DNA of 44,290 nt from Desulfobacula sp. (GCA_018645325.1 JABGOU010000028.1:6856-51145), one strand, 5' to 3'; shown: positions 17,408-25,627, counted from the first letter of the stretch. Translations and numbers: made by a program. Notes: generated by a model from the sequence alone, not told the origin.

Positions 17408-18430
17408 ATGAATGAAGATAATACAATACTTTCAATTAATAATGTAGTGAAGCACTTTGATATTTCAGGTGGTTTTCTGGATCAGCTCAGATTTAAAAAG
17501 GGTAAAATTTATTTAGAAAAAACCACTGTTAAAGCTGTAAATGATGTATCTCTTTTTATCAAAAAAGGTGAAACCTTAAGTGTGGTCGGGGAGAGCGGGT
17601 GTGGAAAGTCTACTCTGGCGCGCGTTGTTCTGGGTCTTTATCCGCCAAATTCCGGGGAAGTATATTATAGCGGCAAAAGAATTGATAACCTGAATCATGA
17701 ACAGATGCTGCCCTTTAGAAAAAAGATGCAGATGATTTTTCAAGACCCCTATGCATCTTTAAATCCAAGAAAAACAGTGCAGCAGACATTAGAAGAACCT
17801 TTGAGATTCCATCATCCTGAAATGTCCACTAGTGAAATCAATGATAAAATTGATAAGGTCATGGAACAGGTGGGTGTTGACCAGGCCTGGATAAAAAGAT
17901 ACCCCCATGAATTTTCCGGAGGTCAGCGACAGCGAATAAGCATTGCCAGGGGATTAATCCTTGATCCGGAATTTATTGTTGCAGATGAACCCGTATCAGC
18001 TTTGGATGTTTCCATCCAGGCACAGATCCTTAATCTTTTGATGAAAGCCGGCAGAGAAAGGGATTTAACCTATCTTTTCATCACCCATGATTTGTCTGTA
18101 GTCCGTCATATCAGTACACGAGTCGCTGTTATGTATCTTGGGACTTTATGTGAACTGGCCAAAGCCGAGGACTTGTTTGCTAAGCCGCAGCACCCTTATA
18201 CAAAGGCTCTTTTAAGCGCTATCCCTGTTGTTGGTGAGAAACGTGCCAAACATATTAAACTTAAAGGAGAGGTGCCAACCCCTGTTAATCTGCCATCAGG
18301 ATGTGTATTCCACGGGCGGTGTGTATATGCAAATAATAGATGTGTCCAAGAGATCCCTGTTTTATTAACATTGGACAACGGCACCCGTGTCGCCTGTCAT
18401 GCAGTGGAGGAAAATCGAATAAAGTCTTGA
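17408..18430 (+). CDS. dppF: Peptide ABC transporter ATP-binding subunit (DppF/OppF type), cluster 2
   Basis: ATPase of 340 residues; Walker [10 protein letters not shown], signature FSGGQRQRI, Walker B FIVADEPVSALD, H-loop THDLSV, and C-terminal SGCVFHGRCVYANNRC. It carries a longer N-terminal insert (GGFLDQLRFKKGKIYLEKTTVKAV) before the Walker A region than the cluster 1 DppF. Last gene of the second complete five-gene transporter. Confidence 0.93.
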   Translation: MNEDNTILSINNVVKHFDISGGFLDQLRFKKGKIYLEKTTVKAVNDVSLFIKKGETLSVVGESGCGKSTLARVVLGLYPPNSGEVYYSGKRIDNLNHEQMLPFRKKMQMIFQDPYASLNPRKTVQQTLEEPLRFHHPEMSTSEINDKIDKVMEQVGVDQAWIKRYPHEFSGGQRQRISIARGLILDPEFIVADEPVSALDVSIQAQILNLLMKAGRERDLTYLFITHDLSVVRHISTRVAVMYLGTLCELAKAEDLFAKPQHPYTKALLSAIPVVGEKRAKHIKLKGEVPTPVNLPSGCVFHGRCVYANNRCVQEIPVLLTLDNGTRVACHAVEENRIKS

Positions 18431-18461
18431 TAGATCAGCTGTCTAAGACAAAAAAAAATCC

Positions 18462-18653
18462 TTAAAGCAGTGAAATCAGGTACATGAAGATCATGGAATT
18501 CATGAGCCAGAACAATGCTTTTGCAGAACCTATGCCCACCATGCCAGACTCAATATTAAAAGAGATGGTTGGTTTATGAATCGGGGCAGTGGAATCTTCA
18601 GGCGTAAAAAAATAAATAAGTACTTGTATAACTTTTTTGAGTGATGTTTTCAT
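18462..18653 (-). CDS. Small hypothetical membrane protein
   Basis: Open frame of 63 codons. The ATG at 18653 has a GGAG site 9 nt upstream on the minus strand (GGAGACTTAAGAT-ATG), which supports it. The C-terminal third (ALFWLMNSMIFMYLISLL) is a likely membrane segment, and the N-terminus is basic (MKTSLKKVIQ), so it could be a single-pass or hairpin-anchored small protein. It lies alone between the end of the second transporter operon and the LysR gene, which points away from it. No family recognised; it may also be a chance frame. Confidence 0.45.
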   Translation of the reverse strand: MKTSLKKVIQVLIYFFTPEDSTAPIHKPTISFNIESGMVGIGSAKALFWLMNSMIFMYLISLL

Positions 18654-18779
18654 ATCTTAAGTCTCCAGTTTTTTTCGCCCAAACACGGGTTTCCGGTCAG
18701 GCACTATTTAACTTGATAATAAAACCATTTTAGTGTTAAGTAAAATTAAAACAATTTAATCTTAGGCTAACTATTACTA

Positions 18780-19733
18780 ATGCTACCGGATTTTAACAGA
18801 CTTAAAGTATTTTATTATATTTTTTTAAAAAAAAGTGTGGTCAATGCAGCCGGGAAATTGAATATTACAGCGTCTGCAGTCAGCCAGACATTGAATAAGC
18901 TTGAGTCTGAATTAAATGTTCTGCTGTTTACAAGACTTCACAAAAAACTTGTCCCAACCTGGGCAGGTCATCAATTATTTGAAATCCTTAATCCCTTTAT
19001 CAATGATCTTGAAAAGGGAATAAAGCATATCAGGCAGGCGAAACAGATACCTTCCGGAATGCTCAGAATAGGTTCCCCCATTGAGTTTGGCAAATCATAT
19101 TTACCAGGGCTATTTTCATCATTCAGAAAAAAATATCCTGAGGTAGTGTTTGATATGAAACTAGGTGACCCCACCGAAGTTTTTCCGTTGATAAAAAGTG
19201 GTGATCTTGATTTTGGTCTGGTGGATATTTTTTTAACCCGCGATCAGGTGTTTGAAGATTTCGGTATTTACAGTATTGATCCGCTAATAGATGAAGAAGT
19301 TATAATGGCCTGTTCAAAAGAGTATTACGTAAGAGAGATAAATGGAGATCATTCTTTTAAAAATCTGGCAATTAAAGAGTTCCTTTCATACCAGAAATCT
19401 TCGTTAACCTTAATGAACTGGTTCAAGCATCATTTTAAGAAAGCCCCGGTTAATTTAAACCGGGTCATGACGGTTGATAATCATCAAGCAGTCATTAACG
19501 GGATAAAAAATCAACTGGGAATGGGAGTGATTGCTTCTCATATTGTCCGCAAGGACATTAAACAAGGTAGAATCATTCCCATAAAAACACCATCAAAAGA
19601 TGTGATAAATACAATATCACTGGTTCAACTACAGGATAAAGAGCCCAGCCTGACGGAAAAAACATTTATAAATTTTCTCACAAAAGATATCCTTTCATCT
19701 GGTACTTTAAAGACATTCATTAATATCTCCTAG
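18780..19733 (+). CDS. LysR-family transcriptional regulator
   Basis: LysR regulator of 317 residues. N-terminal winged helix-turn-helix about 1-62 (AAGKLNITASAVSQTLNKLESELNVLLFTR), linker helix, and a periplasmic-binding-protein-like effector domain from about 90 on (GMLRIGSPIEFGKSYLPGLFSSFRKKYPEV). LysR proteins usually control a neighbouring operon, so the azlCD genes 130 bp downstream on the same strand, or the peptide transporter upstream, are candidates. No strong ribosome-binding site precedes the ATG. Effector unknown. Confidence 0.9.
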   Translation: MLPDFNRLKVFYYIFLKKSVVNAAGKLNITASAVSQTLNKLESELNVLLFTRLHKKLVPTWAGHQLFEILNPFINDLEKGIKHIRQAKQIPSGMLRIGSPIEFGKSYLPGLFSSFRKKYPEVVFDMKLGDPTEVFPLIKSGDLDFGLVDIFLTRDQVFEDFGIYSIDPLIDEEVIMACSKEYYVREINGDHSFKNLAIKEFLSYQKSSLTLMNWFKHHFKKAPVNLNRVMTVDNHQAVINGIKNQLGMGVIASHIVRKDIKQGRIIPIKTPSKDVINTISLVQLQDKEPSLTEKTFINFLTKDILSSGTLKTFINIS

Positions 19734-19864
19734 ACGATTAGTTTTCTTGTGAATATACCGGTTGAAATTTCAATTATATTATAGTAGTTACTGTGATAGT
19801 CACTAAAAAGTATTTGACAGTAGTCCACATGATTATATTTGAATTTTAAAGGATGGTAAGACCC

Positions 19865-20563
19865 ATGACAAAAGAGGTACGGGATGCATTTAAATCCGGA
19901 ATTCCGATTTTTATCGGCTATGTACCGGCAGCCATTGCATTCGGAATTTTATCAAAGGGGTGTGGAATCACTCTTTTGGAAAGCTTTTTGTTTTCAGCCG
20001 TCGTTTTTGCAGGTGCCAGCCAGTTTATAGCACTTAATTTATTGATGACCGGGATGGGTCCGGGCGGCATTATTTTAACCACTTTGCTCGTTAATTTCAG
20101 GCATTTTTTGATGAGCGCCTATTTGTCTACCAGAATTGGTAAGATGGCCAAAAGATATAAATTCATGATGGCTTTTGGCGTGACGGATGAGGTGTTTTCT
20201 GTCCTTTCATTTCAAAAAGGCCGGCTTTCAAAAACCTTTATTTTTATTCTGGAAATATCTGCCTATGCAGGCTGGGTCACAGGAACCCTGGCAGGATATA
20301 TCCTGGGTGGCTTTTTGCCGGAAATTTTGACAAAAAGTATGGGAGTTGCACTTTATGCATTGCTGCTTGCTATGTTGCTGCCTGAAATAAAAAAATCAGT
20401 TAAAGCATTGATTCTTACCATTGGTTCAGGGCTTTTAAATACCATTTTAATTAAACTTGATTTTCTTCCGAATGGATGGACCATCATTGTGTGTATTCTT
20501 GTTATTGCTTTGGCAGGGTCATTTTTTATCGTGGATGAAGTTCAGGAGGAAATCTATGAATAA
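19865..20563 (+). CDS. azlC: AzlC-family branched-chain amino acid exporter, large subunit
   Basis: Membrane protein of 232 residues from the ATG at 19865. An ATG at 19853 directly abuts the AAAGG site, so the later one, with spacing of about 12, is preferred. Family marks include FKSGIPIFIGYVPAAIAFGIL and FAGASQFIALNLL near the N-terminus. AzlCD pairs export branched-chain or other neutral amino acids and their analogues. The gene overlaps azlD by 8 bp. In a peptide-degrading context the pair may relieve build-up of unused amino acids; that part is inference. Confidence 0.9.
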   Translation: MTKEVRDAFKSGIPIFIGYVPAAIAFGILSKGCGITLLESFLFSAVVFAGASQFIALNLLMTGMGPGGIILTTLLVNFRHFLMSAYLSTRIGKMAKRYKFMMAFGVTDEVFSVLSFQKGRLSKTFIFILEISAYAGWVTGTLAGYILGGFLPEILTKSMGVALYALLLAMLLPEIKKSVKALILTIGSGLLNTILIKLDFLPNGWTIIVCILVIALAGSFFIVDEVQEEIYE

Positions 20564-20864
20564 CCTGATATTGATTATACTTGGTATGGCAGCCGTCACC
20601 TATATACCAAGGCTGTTGCCATTCCTTTTGTTATCCAATAAACAGATTCCAAAAAGAGTGGATGCCTTTTTAAAATGTATACCCGTGGCAGCAATCGGTG
20701 CCCTGATCATTCCAGGAGTGTTCAGCGCTACACCGGACATGCCCATGGCTGCAGCTTCAGGAATGGCCTTTACAATAATTATTGGGTTGTGGCGGGGGGG
20801 TATAATTATACCCGTGCTGGGATCTGTGGCTGTAACATATCTTGTATTGTTTTTTGCAGCCTAA
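20556..20864 (+). CDS. azlD: AzlD-family branched-chain amino acid exporter, small subunit
   Basis: Membrane protein of 102 residues with about four segments. The ATG at 20556 follows an AGGAGG site and overlaps the end of azlC by 8 bp. Typical AzlD features are MAAVTYIPRLLPFLLL near the N-terminus and the hydrophobic C-terminus. Works as the small partner of AzlC. Its TAA stop is also the left copy of a 3-bp duplication flanking the MITE-like element that follows. Confidence 0.88.
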   Translation: MNNLILIILGMAAVTYIPRLLPFLLLSNKQIPKRVDAFLKCIPVAAIGALIIPGVFSATPDMPMAAASGMAFTIIIGLWRGGIIIPVLGSVAVTYLVLFFAA

Positions 20865-21021
20865 GGGCCCACTCAAAAATAACTTTACATTTTGTAAGCC
20901 GAGTCATCCTGTCCGGCTGCGTAGTAAAAATACGGTATATGCCTGATATGCCTCAGTTTTCACGCCTTGCCGGACAGGCGACTCAACTCCCAAAATTGGT
21001 AATTTATTTTTGAGCGAACCC
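20865..21021. mobile_element. MITE-like element, 157 bp, flanked by TAA
   Basis: Non-coding element with long imperfect inverted arms. The left end GGGCCCACTCAAAAATAA matches the reverse complement of the right end, GGGTTCGCTCAAAAATAA; further inside, ATTTTG, GAGTC and CCTGTCCGGC are also shared in the same order, so each arm is about 55-60 bp. It is bracketed by TAA on both sides (20862-20864 and 21022-21024), a plausible target duplication, with the left TAA being the azlD stop codon. It has no coding capacity, so it would depend on a transposase elsewhere. The transcript should fold into a long hairpin. Confidence 0.75.
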
Positions 21022-21035
21022 TAAGGGAGGTTTTT

Positions 21036-21878
21036 ATGGATAAGGAAATTTTGATCATAAATGACATGAAAAAGCTCGGATTTTCTGAATACGAATGTAA
21101 AGCATATCTAAAACTTTTGGAAGATTTCCCGTTAAATGGGTATACACTCAGCCAAAAGTCGGGAATACCCAGGTCCCGGATTTATGAAGTCTTGAAAAAC
21201 CTCATGGAAAAGCAAATGGTGTTTGAACAGATCCGGGAGAAAAACAAGTTATATTATCCTTTAGACCCTGATATTTTTATTAATAAAGCGAAAGCTCATT
21301 ATGGAGATGTATTTTTAAATATATCACAATTTGCAGGTAAACTTTATAAAGAGAAAAAAAAAGATGACAAGCTGGTTGTTATCCAGGGACGAAAGAATAT
21401 CATCCGCTTTTTAAATCATTTGATAAGGGGAGCAAAAAAAAGAATTGCCCTGTCTGTTTGGGAAGAAGAAATAAAAGAGTTAACCCAAGAACTTGATGAG
21501 GCGATTACAAGGGGTGTGGTCTTAAGAGGAATTTATTTTGGAGGGAATATCCCCTATGGCACACTGGTTCCACATAGGAGAATGAAACGGTATATGGCTG
21601 AAAAAAACGAAAGATACATGTCCATAATAATTGATGGCGCCCATTCGATATCGGGTATTGTTTCAAGGGGGGAAGACAGCAAAGTGACCTGGGCACAGGA
21701 TGAAGCCTTTATTGAAATCAGTGAAGATTATATTGCCCATGACCTTGTTGTAAATCTTTATTCAGGCTCTCTTGATAAAAAATCCTATAAAGAGTTTGAA
21801 GAATTTGCAGATAAGGTCCATAAAGATTATTTTCATTATTCTGATGAAGAGTTTGAAATATATAAAAAATTAAAATAA
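21036..21878 (+). CDS. TrmB-family transcriptional regulator
   Basis: Regulator of 280 residues. N-terminal TrmB winged helix about 5-80 (KKLGFSEYECKAYLKLLEDFPLNGYTLSQKSGIPRSRIYEVLKNLMEKQ) and a C-terminal half of the TrmB effector/phospholipase D-like type (VVIQGRKNIIRFLNHLIRGAKKRIALSVWEEE). Strong ribosome-binding site AAGGGAGG. TrmB-like proteins sense sugars in archaea, but bacterial homologues near transporters have varied ligands. It sits between azlCD and a LysE-type exporter on the same strand, so it may control one or both. Confidence 0.87.
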   Translation: MDKEILIINDMKKLGFSEYECKAYLKLLEDFPLNGYTLSQKSGIPRSRIYEVLKNLMEKQMVFEQIREKNKLYYPLDPDIFINKAKAHYGDVFLNISQFAGKLYKEKKKDDKLVVIQGRKNIIRFLNHLIRGAKKRIALSVWEEEIKELTQELDEAITRGVVLRGIYFGGNIPYGTLVPHRRMKRYMAEKNERYMSIIIDGAHSISGIVSRGEDSKVTWAQDEAFIEISEDYIAHDLVVNLYSGSLDKKSYKEFEEFADKVHKDYFHYSDEEFEIYKKLK

Positions 21879-22007
21879 GGTTTTTTGTACCGGCGCTATT
21901 CCTACTCAACTTATTTCATTTGCGGTCCTAAAGATTGTGCTGCCAGAACGGTTTAAATGCTGTATGGTGGCTTTTTCAAATTATGAAATTATTGGATGGA
22001 AGAAGAA

Positions 22008-22625
22008 ATGATTCATTATTTAACTATCGGGATGGTTTTGGGATTATCAGCAGGGCTTGCACCAGGACCTTTATTGACCCTTGTGATCTCAGAAACCCTT
22101 TTGCATGATATCAGAGCCGGAATAAAAGTTGCTATGGCTCCCCTTGTGACTGATCCGCCTATTATAATTTTAACTATATTTATCCTGTCCCGGTTGTCTG
22201 GGTTCCATGGCATAATGGGCGTTATTTCCATAGTCGGAGGCCTGGTGGTACTTGTGATGGGGATTAAGGGTATAAAAGCCAAAGGCCTGGAAGTTGATAT
22301 TCAAAAACCAAGACCAAGATCTCTTGCAAAAGGGATACTGGTTAATATATTAAGCCCCCATCCCTACTTGTTCTGGTTGAGTGTGGGGTCACCCACAATG
22401 GCCCGGGCAAATGATCAGCATTTTTTTGTGGCAGCGGCATTTGTGATCAGCTTTTATTTTTTGTTGATCGGATCAAAAATTATGCTGGCCATTCTGGTTG
22501 GAAAGTCTAAAACTTTTTTAAAGGGCCGGATCTATATCTACACCATGAAATTATTAGGTCTTGCCCTTTGTGCTCTTGCTGTTTTTCTTTTTAAAGATGG
22601 TCTCACTCTTTTAAAAGTTTTGTGA
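22008..22625 (+). CDS. LysE/RhtB-family amino acid exporter
   Basis: Membrane protein of 205 residues from the ATG at 22008, which has a GGAAGAAG site; an ATG at 21996 would add four residues without a ribosome-binding site. The opening MVLGLSAGLAPGPLLTLVISETL is the LysE family signature, and about six membrane segments follow. The family exports lysine, threonine, homoserine, leucine or other amino acids; the substrate is not readable. Fits the neighbouring peptide uptake and AzlCD export genes. Confidence 0.88.
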   Translation: MIHYLTIGMVLGLSAGLAPGPLLTLVISETLLHDIRAGIKVAMAPLVTDPPIIILTIFILSRLSGFHGIMGVISIVGGLVVLVMGIKGIKAKGLEVDIQKPRPRSLAKGILVNILSPHPYLFWLSVGSPTMARANDQHFFVAAAFVISFYFLLIGSKIMLAILVGKSKTFLKGRIYIYTMKLLGLALCALAVFLFKDGLTLLKVL

Positions 22626-22650
22626 AATCCGAGTGGGGTCATAACAAAGT

Positions 22651-22712
22651 GGGGTCAGGCTTGCGTAGTTGCTTTTATCGAAAAATAAACTCAACTACGC
22701 AAGCCTGACCCC
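22651..22712. repeat. Perfect 21-bp inverted repeat (REP-like), likely bidirectional terminator
   Basis: Arms 22651-22671 and 22692-22712 are perfectly complementary; the left arm begins GGGGTCAGGCTTGCGTAG and the loop is 20 nt. It is followed on the plus strand by GTTTATTTTTTTT. It lies between two convergent genes (LysE-type exporter and pspC), so it can end transcription from both sides. A partial copy of the arm (14 identical bases) occurs at 6984-6997. I recall similar GGGGTCAGGCTT strings as interspersed palindromes in deltaproteobacterial genomes; this needs a genome search. Confidence 0.85.
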
Positions 22713-22726
22713 GTTTATTTTTTTTA

Positions 22727-23167
22727 TTATTCCCAGTCAAATTCTTTTGAAGTGACTGTGTGTTCCATTCTCTGTATCCGGCGTTCAATATCTTTAAATT
22801 TTCTCTTGATTTTCTGGAGTGCCGATTGCCTTGAATGGGTATAGGTATCATAAAACTCCTGATCTTTTTCATCCCGGAAGGGAGTTGCAGGTTCCATCTT
22901 TACAATCAAGCCTGCAATGATATACATGACTCCAACAGGCCAGAAACCCGTAAAAAGAAATAAGACCAGGGTAATTAATCTCAGCCAGAAAACACTGAAA
23001 TTAAAATATTCGGCAAGACCGCGGCATACTCCCATGAATATTCCTCTTCTGGATCGGTAGATCCCTTTGCTCGATACCAGAGCTTCAAGCCTGTCTCTAA
23101 TTCCGTTATAATGTCTTTTGTATTTTTTGAACTTATGGTTTTGTCTATGTCCATAGTGGCGTTTCAT
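22727..23167 (-). CDS. pspC: PspC-domain phage shock protein
   Basis: Membrane protein of 146 residues. A basic N-terminal stretch precedes the PspC domain (about 36-92: YRSRRGIFMGVCRGLAEYFNFSVFWLRLITLVLFLFTGFWPVGVMYIIAGLIV); the C-terminal part is a charged coiled coil. PspC helps PspB sense envelope stress and release PspA from PspF. It overlaps pspB by 4 bp (ATGA), last gene of the pspABC operon. Confidence 0.9.
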   Translation of the reverse strand: MKRHYGHRQNHKFKKYKRHYNGIRDRLEALVSSKGIYRSRRGIFMGVCRGLAEYFNFSVFWLRLITLVLFLFTGFWPVGVMYIIAGLIVKMEPATPFRDEKDQEFYDTYTHSRQSALQKIKRKFKDIERRIQRMEHTVTSKEFDWE

Positions 23168-23415
23168 TTGTTGAAATCCTTTCTTTGTCGCTCAATCAAT
23201 ATAGTTTCAAGCGCATCAACCCGTTCTTCCATTTTTGAAAGTCCATGATAAATATCCTGGATCATTTTAGTCTCTTCTGCATGGTTTTGCTTTTCTTTTT
23301 TGGACAGCCCCCCGGTTTTAGAAGCCCTGATGATACCGATGATAATCAAGCCAAGGGTGGCGATTAAAAGTATAGCACCTCCAATGCAGATTCCTACGAT
23401 AAGTGCGCCAGTCAT
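23164..23415 (-). CDS. pspB: PspB-like phage shock envelope-stress protein
   Basis: Protein of 83 residues with one N-terminal membrane segment (about 4-30) followed by a coiled coil with a leucine-zipper-like spacing (MIQDIYHGLSKMEERVDALETIL), the PspB layout. With PspC it senses membrane stress and binds PspA. The GGAG site lies 10 nt before the ATG. Located between pspA and pspC. Confidence 0.88.
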   Translation of the reverse strand: MTGALIVGICIGGAILLIATLGLIIIGIIRASKTGGLSKKEKQNHAEETKMIQDIYHGLSKMEERVDALETILIERQRKDFNK

Positions 23416-23451
23416 AATATAATTACTCCGGTTTGGTTAGTCTTGAATAGT

Positions 23452-24135
23452 TTATGAATCTTTTGTATCATTTTTTTTTGAAGATTGGGAGGACTTTAGT
23501 TTGTTGAGCTCGGCTTCAATGTCATCATCGGCCTCCAGGGCATCAAATTCTTCTTCCAGTGTTGAAGGTCTGCCAAAATTGACAAGATCTGCCTCAGCTT
23601 CCATTCTTTCGATATGGTTTTCAAGTTCTTCAAATTTTAACATTATCTCTGTGCTGCCTGCACGCCGTATTTCTTCCTGTGCTCTTTTTTTGCCATTGGC
23701 CCGGATATGTCTTTGTACAAGTAACCGCTGTTTTTCCCGAGCTGATTTGAGTTTGTTTTCAAGTTCGCAAATGTCATCCCTGTATTGTTCAATAATCATT
23801 TCCAGCTCAGTTAATTCGATTGCAACAGCTTCGGTTCTTTGGGTATACCTTCTCTTTTCCTGGAGAGCCTGTCTTGCCAGAGCATCTTTTCCTTTTTCTA
23901 CGGCAAGTTCAGCTTTATTTGCCCAGAAATTTTCTTTTTCCTGGATATCATCCAATAGTCTCTGGACTTTTTTCTGATTAGCAATGGCATTTGCACAGGA
24001 AGATTTGATTTCTATCAATGTGTCTTCCATTTCCCTGATCATCAGTTTGATTAATTTTTCAGGGTCTTCTGCTTTGTCCAGCATGGAACTCATGTTTGAT
24101 GCAACAATGTCTTTAAACCTTGTAAAAATTCCCAT
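23452..24135 (-). CDS. pspA: PspA/IM30-family phage shock protein
   Basis: Protein of 227 residues, coiled coil over most of its length. Opens MGIFTRFKDIVASNMSSMLDKAEDPEKLIKLMIREMEDTL, the PspA start. PspA binds stressed membrane and supports its integrity, and inhibits PspF when no stress is present. First gene of the operon, with GGAG ribosome-binding site and a sigma-54 promoter about 90 bp upstream, next to the divergent pspF gene. Confidence 0.93.
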   Translation of the reverse strand: MGIFTRFKDIVASNMSSMLDKAEDPEKLIKLMIREMEDTLIEIKSSCANAIANQKKVQRLLDDIQEKENFWANKAELAVEKGKDALARQALQEKRRYTQRTEAVAIELTELEMIIEQYRDDICELENKLKSAREKQRLLVQRHIRANGKKRAQEEIRRAGSTEIMLKFEELENHIERMEAEADLVNFGRPSTLEEEFDALEADDDIEAELNKLKSSQSSKKNDTKDS

Positions 24136-24224
24136 TTTGTTTTCTCCTTCTTGTTTTTGTCTTATAAATATCTTTATGCTTCATCAATTTAAAAAATTTG
24201 TAAAAACAATTTGAAAATAGAAAT

Positions 24225-24241
24225 AGCATTTAGTGTGCCAA
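24225..24241 (-). promoter_or_regulatory. Sigma-54 promoter of pspABC
   Basis: On the minus strand the sequence TTGGCACACTAAATGCT has the -24 TGGCAC block and a -12 TGC block with exactly 10 nt between the invariant GG and GC. It points into pspA, whose start is about 90 nt downstream. This fits the known control of psp operons by sigma-54 and the enhancer-binding protein PspF, encoded divergently. The enhancer sites should lie between about 24245 and 24340, but I cannot define them. Confidence 0.82.
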
Positions 24242-24289
24242 GTGTTACATATATGCATAATATCGTGTAATTTTAGTTGCTTATTGGTG

Positions 24290-24319
24290 TTGACTATTAT
24301 ATAATACATGTGGTAATAT
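24290..24319 (+). promoter_or_regulatory. Sigma-70 promoter candidate of pspF
   Basis: TTGACT (24290-24295) and TAATAT (24314-24319) with an 18-nt spacer, about 75 nt ahead of the pspF start. The region overlaps where PspF enhancer sites for the divergent pspA promoter are expected, so negative autoregulation of pspF, as in E. coli, is plausible. Confidence 0.55.
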
Positions 24320-24393
24320 TCACTAATAGTTGGTTGTATTTACCATTAAGTTAAATATTTCAGCAATCTTATGGTTTGTCTTGGGAGGAAAGA

Positions 24394-25479
24394 ATGGTTT
24401 TATCAAGCCAGAGTCAGGGGGGGAGTAAACATTTTTCAATACCTGAAGCGATCGGGCAGTCTGAGGCTTTCCTTGAATTCCAGGAGCAGATATCCAGAGT
24501 AGCACCCATTGAAAGGCCGGTTCTGATTTTAGGTGAGCGCGGTACAGGCAAGGAACTTGCAGCATCTAAGCTTCATTTTTTATCAAAAAGATGGCAAAAA
24601 CCTTTAATAACATTGAATTGTTCAGCCCTGACACCAACCCTTATCGGTTCTGAATTGTTCGGGTATGAAAAAGGTGCGTTCACAGGAGCAGGTGCACGGC
24701 AGCAAGGCCGTTTTGAGAAAGCATCCGAAGGGACGTTTTTTTTAGATGAAATCGGGACTATCCCCATGGAAGTTCAGGAAAAAATTTTAAGGGTGGTCGA
24801 GTATGGCAGTTTTGAAAGGGTTGGCTCTTCTGAATCTATCCATGTGGATGTGCGAATTGTGGCAGCAACAAATGTAGATCTTTTTATGATGGTGAAGTCG
24901 GGTAAGTTTAAACCAGATCTTCTTGACAGGCTTTCCTTTGAAGTGATTTATGTGCCGCCACTGAGACAAAGAAAAGGAGATATTCTTGTCCTGGCAAATC
25001 ATTTTGCGGCGAGGATGGCATTTGAGCTTGGCCGAGATGAGATACCAAAATTCTCTTCTCAGGCATTAAAAGAGTTAGATGTTTATTCATGGCCGGGAAA
25101 TATCAGGGAATTAAAAAATGTTATAGAAAGGGCTGTTTATAGATCTTCCTCTAATACGATTAAAGAGATATCCTTTGATCCATTCAAAAATCCCTATGAA
25201 GATGCTTTGGAGAGAAAAAGGGTGGTATTGGCCACAACAAAGGGTGAAGTCCCTCAGGATAAAAAAATTACAGATGAATTAAGCAGCAACGGGTACTTTG
25301 ATGTCATGGGTGAAATTTTAAAAAAACCATTTAAACAGGCCATTGGCGAGTTGGAATTTTTTCTGATATCAAAAGCATTAAAAGAATGCCAATTTAATCA
25401 GAAAAAAGCTGCAAAAAGGCTTGGGATTTCCTATGATCAGTTCAGGGGAATTAAAAAAAAATATAGCAGCAGGATTTAA
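24394..25479 (+). CDS. pspF: PspF-like sigma-54 enhancer-binding protein
   Basis: AAA+ activator of 361 residues from the ATG at 24394 (GGGAGGAAAGA upstream; a TTG six codons earlier is rejected). No N-terminal receiver or sensor domain, as in PspF. Walker A GERGTGKE, sigma-54 contact loop GAFTGA, Walker B FFLDEIG, and WPGNIREL are present. A Fis-type helix-turn-helix ends the protein (NQKKAAKRLGISYDQFRGIKKKY). It should drive the pspA sigma-54 promoter and be held inactive by PspA. Divergent from pspABC. Confidence 0.92.
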   Translation: MVLSSQSQGGSKHFSIPEAIGQSEAFLEFQEQISRVAPIERPVLILGERGTGKELAASKLHFLSKRWQKPLITLNCSALTPTLIGSELFGYEKGAFTGAGARQQGRFEKASEGTFFLDEIGTIPMEVQEKILRVVEYGSFERVGSSESIHVDVRIVAATNVDLFMMVKSGKFKPDLLDRLSFEVIYVPPLRQRKGDILVLANHFAARMAFELGRDEIPKFSSQALKELDVYSWPGNIRELKNVIERAVYRSSSNTIKEISFDPFKNPYEDALERKRVVLATTKGEVPQDKKITDELSSNGYFDVMGEILKKPFKQAIGELEFFLISKALKECQFNQKKAAKRLGISYDQFRGIKKKYSSRI

Positions 25480-25598
25480 GGATAAAAAATAAATTCATTA
25501 TAATGAACAATTTGATTTCATGAACAGGGATGATTCGAATTTCGCCAAACCCCCTACGCATGGGTTTGAACTATTATCATATTGTCTTTAAAAACAAG

Positions 25599-25627
25599 TT
25601 GACCCGCCCGGTTTCATCTTGTATTAT
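25599..25627 (+). promoter_or_regulatory. Sigma-70 promoter of the ferredoxin-metV operon
   Basis: TTGACC (25599-25604) and TATTAT (25622-25627) with an ideal 17-nt spacer. Predicted start of transcription near 25634, about 220 nt before the first ATG. Best-matching promoter in the gap. Confidence 0.7.

Noticed and set aside
20675-21013. 112-codon plus-strand frame spanning azlD and the MITE-like element
   Set aside because: Out of frame with azlD and composed of element sequence; no ribosome-binding site.
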